This document shows, piece by piece, positions 1 to 5,063 of a DNA stretch of 5,377 bases. This stretch comes from Bacteroidia bacterium (GTDB taxonomy: Bacteria > Bacteroidota > Bacteroidia > Bacteroidales > UBA12481). A model generated the notes under the pieces. The model had not been told where the DNA came from. It searched no databases and saw only the letters and a program-made list of their open reading frames with translations. The stretch covers positions 1 through 5,377 of the forward strand of contig JAPLDV010000761.1 of NCBI GenBank assembly GCA_026391235.1, in the 5' to 3' direction. Each line of letters starts with the position of its first letter. Position 1 is the stretch's first letter. The position numbers and the translations under genes were made by a program.

Positions 1-102
1 GCCAGGCAGGCAGAGTTTAAAGAACTCTTGAAAAAGGTTAAAATGGATGATAATCCTCTGGTGATGATTGTAAAAAAGAAGCAGATCCCCAATATCAAAT
101 AG
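1..102 (+). CDS. C-terminal end of a probable 6-bladed beta-propeller protein (partial)
   Basis: The frame is open from the first base and ends at TAG (100-102), giving 33 residues; the rest of the gene lies to the left of the window. The visible tail is a charged helix-like stretch (FKELLKKVKM) followed by DDNPLVMIVKKK. This matches in pattern the end of the complete propeller lipoprotein at 682-1878, where a helix is followed by TQDRPVLWFAKIK, so I infer another member of the Bacteroidota 6-bladed beta-propeller family. The assignment rests on this short tail only. The gene is read toward the minus-strand operon (convergent), with about 225 nt between the two stop codons. The fragment could also be the end of an unrelated exported protein; the full gene would settle it. 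Confidence 0.5.
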   Translation, partial: ARQAEFKELLKKVKMDDNPLVMIVKKKQIPNIK

Positions 103-201
103 CAAATCACAAAAGACGATGCCCATAAATCCTTTGAAAGATTCATGGGCACCCTTAAAGAAGACGATAATCCGGTAATCGTGGTGGTTACTTTAAAATA
201 G
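103..201 (+). pseudogene. Relic or duplicated C-terminal segment of a beta-propeller-like gene, after an in-frame stop
   Basis: Directly after the TAG at 100-102 the same frame stays open for 32 codons to a second TAG (199-201). Its translation ends FERFMGTLKEDDNPVIVVVTLK in two blocks (helix FERFMGTLK, then EDDNPVIVVVTLK), parallel to FKELLKKVK plus MDDNPLVMIVKKK in the preceding 33 codons. The two DDNP segments are also similar at DNA level (GATGATAATCC and GACGATAATCC). There is no plausible start for a separate gene; the only ATG in this frame is at residue 15. I read it as the leftover 3' end of a second propeller paralog, or as a tandem duplication of the gene end in which the first copy now supplies the stop. 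Stop-codon readthrough is possible but has no other support. Confidence 0.4.
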
Positions 202-230
202 GTTTATCAGTCCCGCCGGCATATTCCAAC

Positions 231-302
231 GGGAGGAGCCGCGGCTCCTCCCCTACGAAACCATTTGCAATGATCCGTAGGGGAGGACCCGTGGGTCCTC
301 CC
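231..302. repeat. BIME-like pair of inverted GTAG-headed palindromes
   Basis: Two 26-nt units face each other across a 20-nt spacer (257-276). Each is GTAG followed by a 22-nt palindrome. The right unit (277-302, plus strand) has arms GGGAGGACCC and GGGTCCTCCC around GT. The left unit (231-256, minus strand) has arms GGGAGGAGCC and GGCTCCTCCC around a GC centre. The units differ by a paired change in the two arms (AGCC/GGCT against ACCC/GGGT), so base pairing is kept. The inner arms can also pair with each other across the spacer (CCTCCCCTACG with CGTAGGGGAGG). A GTAG tetranucleotide plus hairpin, in head-to-head pairs, is the organisation of REP/BIME elements mobilised by RAYT (TnpA-REP) transposases. 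It sits between convergent genes, where it could end transcription or stabilise 3' ends, though there is no T-run. Confidence 0.75.
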
Positions 303-328
303 GCATGGCTCAGCCCGTTACTCGATGC

Positions 329-667
329 TTAGTCCTCGCACCTCACATCATCAGCATCAAAGTTGCACCACGCCGCCTTTATCGTTGTCGGCTTGCAACA
401 GTCAATGATGGAAAGGTTGGTGCTGAAACCGAGGTTCCAGATAAAGCCATTCTTCGTACTCACTCCAAGGTCGGTACTGAGGTTCAGTCCGGTGGAGACC
501 AATACATGGGTCCGTATTGCCAGTTCCTGCCAGCCCAAACCGGTTCCGGAAGTGGAAGATGTGGTATCCTTTGCACCGTCTTTCACGGGATCATCTCCGT
601 AAACTATCCCGGTTACCAACAATCCTGTAATCAGGATGATAATTGTTATTTGATTTTTTGTTTTCAT
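329..667 (-). CDS. Small exported Cys-rich protein, CC-X9-C-X8-C tail (second copy)
   Basis: A 112-residue protein of no family I recognise. Residues 1-24 form a signal peptide: MKTK, a hydrophobic stretch from about 7 to 23 (ITIIILITGLLVTGIVY), and a likely cut near YG|DDP. The mature part starts with an acidic, Ser/Thr/Gly-rich linker (about 25-45), then a segment of alternating hydrophobic and polar residues (about 49-88) suggesting beta strands. The tail carries all four cysteines: C90, C91, C101 and C110. The same CC-X9-C arrangement occurs at residues 89, 90 and 100 of the small protein at 2505-2837. It is the last gene of the minus-strand operon, starting 14 nt after the propeller lipoprotein stop. 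The single extended frame, signal peptide and operon spacing support a real gene. Paired disulfides in the periplasm or outside the cell are inferred. Confidence 0.75.
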   Translation of the reverse strand: MKTKNQITIIILITGLLVTGIVYGDDPVKDGAKDTTSSTSGTGLGWQELAIRTHVLVSTGLNLSTDLGVSTKNGFIWNLGFSTNLSIIDCCKPTTIKAAWCNFDADDVRCED

Positions 668-681
668 TTTTCAATAAGTTT

Positions 682-1878
682 TTAGAAAGATTTTGTTAAC
701 CATTCCTGTTTAATTTTTGCAAACCACAGAACCGGACGGTCCTGTGTTAATGCCGACTCCACCAGGGAGTCTAATTCGTGATAATACTCCTGCGTTTTCG
801 GATCTTTTTTCCGACTAGCCATTGACTCCTTCAGAGCCAGCAGTAACGTCATGTCATACATGCCAATCAGCTCACCTTGATCACTTATCGCAATAGGATA
901 GAGTAAAGGAATCTTATCAGCCTTATTGGTTATTTGGCTCGAAAAGATGCCTTTTCTTGTTTTCAGATCAGCCATGGCAAATTCCAGATGGTGATCCAGA
1001 AATATTCTAAAAAGCCTGATCGAACCAAAGGCAAGCAATTGATCTTTTCCATAGACATATTTTCCGGGATCAGCCTCATTGTACCTTGGGGAATTAAAAC
1101 ATATCCTGCGCAAATCTTCAGGATATTTTAGTTTGCCCCAATCGAGGAAGACATCCGGTGAAACTTCTCCCTTCTTGCTTATTCTAAAGATCGTGTCGGA
1201 TTGGCTTAGGAGCAGTGCCCCTTTTTCAAATTCCTCCAGATGACGTTGATAGGTTAATGACCAATAAACGGAAGTGTCGCCTGAAACCAATGCCTGGCCC
1301 CTGCATTTCCCATCTTCGCCCAGAAGGAAAATCCCTGCACTAAGACTATCAACGCCGTCTCTGGAAGGAGTGGTATTATATCCTGCTATCAGATCTTCAC
1401 CCACCCCGGTCATATCCATAGCCGGCCAGCGTAATCTGAATTCACGGAGCATTTGCCCATCAAAATTGTATACCATAAGCTTAGCCGGCAAGAAGGATTG
1501 CAGCCAGAGTTCCCTTTTTGCCGGTTTCACCCACATGGCTTCCAATTCCTTATATTCACCCGGTCCCCGGCCAACACGCTGTATCCGGTATCTGAACTTG
1601 CCGGTGGTATCGAAACAAAAAACCGCTTCAAGCCTTTTGTCGAGCATAAAAATGTTGTCACCGGTAACTAACATTTTATCGATATCGATGAAGGCAGATT
1701 CCGGGTGATTCTGCAATGTGACATAATGCACCCCCCCGATGAATTGCTCCATATCGATGGCATCGGCGCGCTCAAATGGAACCCTGATAGCCGATTCGGT
1801 TCCGGTGCTCTTTGGCCGGCAAGCGGTAAACACGATCATGCAAACCGCCAGGCCGGTATAAATTTTAATCCTCATCAT
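682..1878 (-). CDS. 6-bladed beta-propeller lipoprotein
   Basis: A 398-residue protein with a lipoprotein signal: MMRIK, a hydrophobic core, then VFTAC with the likely lipidated cysteine at residue 20. It is therefore expected on the outer side of the inner membrane or at the outer membrane. From about residue 50 the sequence follows the Bacteroidota 6-bladed beta-propeller pattern: a strand with the LDKRLEAVFCFDTTGKF blade motif (about 79-95), then the family signature GRGPGEY (103-109), further blade strands, and a C-terminal TQDRPVLWFAKIK tail. The length is normal for the family. The role of these proteins is poorly known; many are encoded beside small exported peptides, and ligand or peptide binding is only an inference. 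The gene starts 6 nt after the thioredoxin-like gene; a second ATG directly follows the first, so the true start may be 1875. A small Cys-rich protein gene follows by 14 nt. Confidence 0.85.
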   Translation of the reverse strand: MMRIKIYTGLAVCMIVFTACRPKSTGTESAIRVPFERADAIDMEQFIGGVHYVTLQNHPESAFIDIDKMLVTGDNIFMLDKRLEAVFCFDTTGKFRYRIQRVGRGPGEYKELEAMWVKPAKRELWLQSFLPAKLMVYNFDGQMLREFRLRWPAMDMTGVGEDLIAGYNTTPSRDGVDSLSAGIFLLGEDGKCRGQALVSGDTSVYWSLTYQRHLEEFEKGALLLSQSDTIFRISKKGEVSPDVFLDWGKLKYPEDLRRICFNSPRYNEADPGKYVYGKDQLLAFGSIRLFRIFLDHHLEFAMADLKTRKGIFSSQITNKADKIPLLYPIAISDQGELIGMYDMTLLLALKESMASRKKDPKTQEYYHELDSLVESALTQDRPVLWFAKIKQEWLTKSF

Positions 1879-1884
1879 AATTAA

Positions 1885-2508
1885 TTAATTAAAGTATCTC
1901 TTTTCGATCAGGTTAAGGTACTCTTTTGTCTGGACTTCCAAAGAGGGGTAGGGTGTAAAAGCCAGGTTTGCCAAGTGTTCCGGCCCGGTTATGAAAAAGT
2001 AGGGGATCGCTAATGAATCCATTGGCAATTTCAGACCTTTATCCTGAATCTGCAAAAACTCAACTCCGGTCAGGATTTTCTGCCGGTGATTCCATTGTTC
2101 CCGCGTTGGCCCATTTACCGAGAACAGAATCAGGATGTTATTCCGGTAAACCTCCGGGATCTCATTCTTTACCGTGAATAGCAATTGGTCTACGCAAGTT
2201 GAGCAATGCCGGTCCGACAGAACGAGAACAAGCTTCTTCGACCGGCCGATAAAATTATTCAGATCCGCAACGCTGCCTTTTTCAGGCTGTACCAGTATTC
2301 CCTGAGGTAGGGGGTGATCATTGGATTTCATAGTGAACTCCCAGCCTCTGTTCATCAGGTACAACTCCCGGTTCGCCTGGATAAACCGGTTCCGGTTATC
2401 GTTCATCTTTTGACTGTATTCCTTGTTGTTTTGATCAAACCTCCAGATCCAGGCGAGGTTGATAATCAGGAGCACTAAGATTGAGAGCAGCCAGAATCTT
2501 GCTTTCAT
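1885..2508 (-). CDS. Membrane-anchored thioredoxin-fold (TlpA/redoxin-like) protein
   Basis: A 207-residue protein. Residues 5-22 (FWLLSILVLLIINLAWIW) form one membrane span after a short positive N-terminus, so the rest should be periplasmic. A charged helical linker (about 25-60, Asn/Arg/Gln-rich, possibly coiled coil) leads to a thioredoxin-like domain: strand KLVLVLS (92-98), then RHCSTCVDQLL with the CSTC redox pair at 102-105, and the expected cis-proline region at IPYFFITG (P169). This suggests a thiol-disulfide oxidoreductase or reductase; the direction is not decidable from sequence. I chose ATG 2508 over the upstream ATG at 2523. It overlaps the stop of the preceding Cys-rich protein as ATGA (2505-2508), a typical translational coupling, and it gives a normal membrane anchor. 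Co-expression with two four-cysteine exported proteins suggests they are its substrates, which is inference. Confidence 0.85.
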   Translation of the reverse strand: MKARFWLLSILVLLIINLAWIWRFDQNNKEYSQKMNDNRNRFIQANRELYLMNRGWEFTMKSNDHPLPQGILVQPEKGSVADLNNFIGRSKKLVLVLSDRHCSTCVDQLLFTVKNEIPEVYRNNILILFSVNGPTREQWNHRQKILTGVEFLQIQDKGLKLPMDSLAIPYFFITGPEHLANLAFTPYPSLEVQTKEYLNLIEKRYFN

Positions 2509-2837
2509 GATACAGCCCCGCAAATTTTCAATCCTTTACAACCATCCATGGCGCGATAGGTTTTTTTGCAGCAGGGGACAAAACTGTATTCGATCACTGT
2601 TATGCGGTAAATCGGGACACCAACCCAGCCAGCATACTCGTAGTGTTCCCCGGTTTTTACTTTTTCCTGCGAGGGCATGTACCCTACCAGAACACCATCG
2701 GGGGGGTCAGTTGTTCCGGTCATGTTTGTACTATTACCGTCTTCTGTTGCCACGGCACTTATCCCGATCAGATTGCCCATCAGGATGGCAAGAATGGCCA
2801 GCATAAATCCCAGCCGCTTCCACTTAAATGTTTTCAT
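2505..2837 (-). CDS. Small exported Cys-rich protein, CC-X9-C-X5-C tail (first copy)
   Basis: A 110-residue protein that I cannot place in a named family. It has a clear signal peptide: MKTFKWKR, a hydrophobic core at about 9-26, and a signal peptidase I-like AVA|TED site after residue 30. The mature part begins with a Thr/Asn/Gly/Pro linker (31-50) and continues with an aromatic, strand-like middle (YEYAGWVGVPIYRITVIEY, 66-84). It ends in a cysteine cluster C89, C90, C100, C106. The operon's last protein (329-667) has CC at 90-91 and Cys at 101, the same X9 spacing, though the remaining sequence is dissimilar. This is the first gene of the minus-strand operon and its stop overlaps the start of the thioredoxin-like gene. 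No NVEALA motif and no double-glycine leader is visible. A disulfide-bonded secreted peptide is inferred. Confidence 0.75.
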   Translation of the reverse strand: MKTFKWKRLGFMLAILAILMGNLIGISAVATEDGNSTNMTGTTDPPDGVLVGYMPSQEKVKTGEHYEYAGWVGVPIYRITVIEYSFVPCCKKTYRAMDGCKGLKICGAVS

Positions 2838-2850
2838 TATGTTTTTGATT

Positions 2851-2858
2851 TAAATTTG
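2851..2858 (+). promoter_or_regulatory. Possible Bacteroidota -7 promoter box for moeA-moaA-moaC
   Basis: TAAATTTG matches the Bacteroidota -7 consensus TAnnTTTG exactly. The expected TTTG-like -33 element about 20 nt upstream is poor (only an AATGTTTT stretch near 2827-2834), so the call is tentative. Transcription would begin around 2865, leaving a leader of about 90-105 nt. Confidence 0.35.
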
Positions 2859-2897
2859 AATACACCATATATAGATGGCAATCATGGACTCCAGTGG

Positions 2898-2919
2898 AAA
2901 AAAAAGATCATTTTTTTTT
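2898..2919. repeat. A8 and T9 homopolymer tracts around GATCA
   Basis: Eight A (2898-2905), GATCA, then nine T (2911-2919) form an AT-only inverted repeat directly before an in-frame ATG (2921). It may bend DNA or act as an UP-like element for either operon. With only A-T pairs it is not a convincing terminator. If translation began at GTG 2894, the tracts would lie in the moeA reading frame and be prone to slippage. Confidence 0.5.
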
Positions 2920-2953
2920 CATGGAACAGAAAAAAGTAAAAAAGATACCTTTG

Positions 2954-4162
2954 ATGCCTAATTCTTATGTTATGATTACTTTCGAGGAAGCTCTTAAAAT
3001 ATCATTAGATCAGGCTTTTACATTCGGAGTTGAATCGATTTCCTTTGAAGAAGCTGCAGGACGGGTACTCGCAGAAATCATAATATCTGATATGGATATT
3101 CCTCCTTTTGATAAAAGCGCAATGGATGGATATGCCTGTCGCCGGCAGGATCTTGCACATACTATGGAGGTTATTGAGGTTATCCGTGCAGGTATACCGC
3201 CGGAAAAGTCAATCAGCGAAGGAACCTGTTCCCAAATCATGACCGGTGCAATTATTCCCGTTGGTGCAGATACCGTCGTTAAGGTTGAGGATTGCATCAA
3301 AATAGAGGCTGATGCACCCGAACCAAACGGAATCCGGTTTGTTGGAGAAAAAACTGCCGCAAATATTTGTTATCGCGGCGAGGATCTGAAAGCAGGTGAG
3401 GTGGTTCTAGAGGCAGGTACCCTGCTGTATACCCGCCATGTGCCGATCCTGGCTACAGTGGGCAGGGTTTTTATTAATGTGTTCCGGATGCCTTCAATCG
3501 GGGTGCTTTCAACCGGCACAGAACTCGTTGAGCCTGGCGAAACTCCGGGCGTATCACAGATCAGGAATACCAATGCATATCAGATTATTGCCCAGTTGGC
3601 GAAAATGGGAATCGATGCTGACTATTACGGAATAGCAGGCGACAATGAGGCTGTCACCCGCAGCATGATCTCGGAGGCACTCATAAACAATGATATACTA
3701 GTCCTTAGCGGCGGTATCTCGATGGGTGAATTCGATTTTGTACCCGCAGTCCTGCAAAGTATTGGTATCGATGTTGCTTACAAACAGGTTGCTATACAGC
3801 CCGGTAAACCTACTCTCTTCGGCACAGGGCAAAATAAGTTTGTTTTTGGCTTGCCTGGCAACCCGGTCTCTTCCTATTTTATACTGGAACTTCTGGTTAA
3901 GCCCTTTATATATAAGTGCATGGGTCACAACTGGAATCCCCCGGTCTTCCGGTTGAGGGCAGCAAAGCGTATGACCAGGAAAAATAATAATCGTCTGGCC
4001 TGGATGCCAGTCAGGATCGATCAGGAAGGATTGGTTCACCAGATCGAATACCACGGATCGGCACATATATTTTCACTCCGGGATGCAGATGGAATCATAC
4101 CGGTACCAATCGGAAAAGCTATAATTGAAGAAGGGGAATTTGTGGATGTCCGACCGCTTTGA
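2954..4162 (+). CDS. moeA: Molybdopterin molybdenumtransferase MoeA
   Basis: MoeA inserts molybdate into adenylated molybdopterin, the last step to active molybdenum cofactor, in the cytoplasm. From the ATG chosen here (402 aa; E. coli MoeA is 411) the family landmarks appear in order: PPFDKSAMDGYA (50-61), IMTGA (95-99), YRGEDLKAG (140-148), STGTEL (186-191), GDN (229-231), LSGGISMGEFDF (251-262), AIQPGKPTLFG (280-290) and FGLPGNPVSSY (298-308), then the C-terminal beta domain. The start is uncertain: ATG 2921 and GTG 2894 add charged or Phe-rich residues not expected in the family, while ATG 2972 (MITFEEAL) is the shortest form compatible with the family. I prefer 2954 because an A-rich stretch lies just upstream, as is usual for Bacteroidota starts. 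In the KPGKP region, Q278 and Q282 stand where E. coli MoeA has lysines. The gene overlaps moaA by 17 nt and heads the operon. Confidence 0.93.
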   Translation: MPNSYVMITFEEALKISLDQAFTFGVESISFEEAAGRVLAEIIISDMDIPPFDKSAMDGYACRRQDLAHTMEVIEVIRAGIPPEKSISEGTCSQIMTGAIIPVGADTVVKVEDCIKIEADAPEPNGIRFVGEKTAANICYRGEDLKAGEVVLEAGTLLYTRHVPILATVGRVFINVFRMPSIGVLSTGTELVEPGETPGVSQIRNTNAYQIIAQLAKMGIDADYYGIAGDNEAVTRSMISEALINNDILVLSGGISMGEFDFVPAVLQSIGIDVAYKQVAIQPGKPTLFGTGQNKFVFGLPGNPVSSYFILELLVKPFIYKCMGHNWNPPVFRLRAAKRMTRKNNNRLAWMPVRIDQEGLVHQIEYHGSAHIFSLRDADGIIPVPIGKAIIEEGEFVDVRPL

Positions 4163-4946
4163 TCGAAATATCAATTACTTAAGGATATCGGTTACCGACC
4201 GGTGTAATCTCCGCTGTACTTATTGCATGCCGGCTGAAGGGGTGCGACTCATTCGCCATGAGGATATCTTACGTTACGATGAGATCGTCGAAGTGGTAAA
4301 AATTGCCGTGGATTTCGGTATTGCAAAGGTCCGCATTACAGGAGGTGAACCGCTCGTCAGGAAAGGTGTGGTCAGTTTGATTGAAATGATTGCAGCCATT
4401 CCTGAGATCCGCGATCTTTCAATGACTACAAATGGTATTCTCCTGGAAAAATATGCCATCGAACTTAAGTCTGCCGGATTGCAGCGCGTTAATATCAGCC
4501 TTGATACCATGAATCCGCTTCGTTATCAGGAGATTACCAGATTTGGAGATATAAATCATGTTATCAGGGGAATAGATGCGGCCATTGCCGCCGGATTGGC
4601 ACCGGTTAAAATAAACTGTGTGATCAGGAATACTCCGGATGAGCCAGATTCCCGGATGGTTAGGGAATATTGCATTAGAAAGGGGTTGGAAGTAAGGTAT
4701 ATTCATGAAATGGACCTGGATAGAGGCTATTTCCGTGGGGTGATTGGCGGTGATGGCGGGAACTGTTCTTCCTGCAACCGGCTCCGGCTAACCAGTAACG
4801 GCATGATCAGACCCTGCCTGTTCAGCAACTCAGGCTTTTCGGTCCGGGAACTGGGCCCCCGGGCAGCCATAGAACGTGCCCTTGATAATAAGCCCGAATG
4901 CGGTAGTTTCAATACAACCGGAGAATTCTATAACTTAGGGGGATAA
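4146..4946 (+). CDS. moaA: GTP 3',8-cyclase MoaA, short form
   Basis: A radical SAM enzyme that converts GTP to (8S)-3',8-cyclo-7,8-dihydroguanosine triphosphate, the first step of molybdenum cofactor synthesis; its product is used by MoaC. Visible motifs: the N-terminal SAM-cluster site C20-X3-C24-X2-C27 (DRCNLRCTYC), KVRITGGEP (61-69), NISLDT (116-121), VRYIHEMD (183-190, with the conserved Arg), the second cluster site C207-X2-C210-X13-C224 with CNRLRLTSNG, and the C-terminal Gly-Gly (265-266) needed for catalysis in studied MoaA. Length is 266 against about 320-340 usually. The missing part is about 50 residues between VRYIHEMD and the second cluster site; the rest is intact, so I expect an active enzyme. 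ATG 4146 lies inside the end of moeA (17-nt overlap, GAAGAAGGGG upstream). TTG 4125 would add seven residues and is less likely. Confidence 0.92.
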   Translation: MSDRFDRNINYLRISVTDRCNLRCTYCMPAEGVRLIRHEDILRYDEIVEVVKIAVDFGIAKVRITGGEPLVRKGVVSLIEMIAAIPEIRDLSMTTNGILLEKYAIELKSAGLQRVNISLDTMNPLRYQEITRFGDINHVIRGIDAAIAAGLAPVKINCVIRNTPDEPDSRMVREYCIRKGLEVRYIHEMDLDRGYFRGVIGGDGGNCSSCNRLRLTSNGMIRPCLFSNSGFSVRELGPRAAIERALDNKPECGSFNTTGEFYNLGG

Positions 4947-4957
4947 TGAAATATTAT

Positions 4958-4979
4958 GTAGGGACGCATATTTGCGTCC
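4958..4979 (+). repeat. GTAG-headed palindrome (REP-like) after moaA
   Basis: GTAGG is followed by arms GGACGCA (4962-4968) and TGCGTCC (4973-4979) around a TATT loop. The GTAGGG head is shared with both units of the 231-302 element, but the palindrome differs, so it looks like another family of the same kind of RAYT-type repeat. It sits 12 nt after the moaA stop inside the mo operon and, lacking a T-run, probably marks or stabilises mRNA rather than ending it. Confidence 0.6.
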
Positions 4980-4981
4980 GC

Positions 4982-5012
4982 AAGGCTTAAGGCTCAAGGC
5001 TTAAGGCTTAAG
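4982..5012. repeat. 7-bp tandem repeat, four copies
   Basis: Four consecutive units read AAGGCTT, AAGGCTC, AAGGCTT, AAGGCTT, followed by a partial AAG. One base differs among the four. The array starts 3 nt after the REP-like palindrome. Copy number could vary between strains; it lies outside any gene, 52 nt upstream of the moaC start. Confidence 0.8.
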
Positions 5013-5063
5013 TAAGTGATAAGAATAAAGTGAATTAAGGAAAGCCAAGTAGATTAGGATCGT

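Larger units (their letters stand above)
2838..2953. other. Divergent intergenic region between the Cys-protein operon and moeA
   Basis: About 116 AT-rich bases must hold the start signals for both operons. It contains one good TAnnTTTG-type box on the plus strand, an A8/T9 tract pair, and an A-rich stretch (2926-2948) before the chosen moeA start. I see no convincing minus-strand promoter and no structure resembling a molybdenum-cofactor riboswitch. Confidence 0.6.

Noticed and set aside
231..302. Classical Rho-independent terminators for the convergent genes
   Set aside because: The hairpins are strong but no T-run follows on either strand; the GTAG heads and paired layout fit a REP/BIME element better.
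329..667. Bacteriocin or RiPP precursor with double-glycine leader
   Set aside because: The N-terminus is an ordinary Sec signal peptide, there is no GG cleavage site, and no peptidase-transporter or modifying enzyme gene is in the window.
305..685. Plus-strand open frame of 126 codons opposite the second small Cys-rich gene
   Set aside because: It lies fully over a minus-strand gene that has a signal peptide and operon spacing; its own translation shows no domain or secretion signal and begins just after the palindromic repeat.
2505..2837. Assignment of the small exported proteins to the NVEALA family
   Set aside because: Size, signal peptide and a propeller neighbour fit, but neither protein has an NVEALA-like motif at the expected place, and the CC-X9-C tail is not one I know from that family.
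2885..2920. AT hairpin as a terminator
   Set aside because: The stem is only A-T pairs and lies between divergent genes, where no terminator is needed.
2838..2953. Molybdenum-cofactor riboswitch upstream of moeA
   Set aside because: The leader is short and AT-rich, with no multi-stem GC structure.
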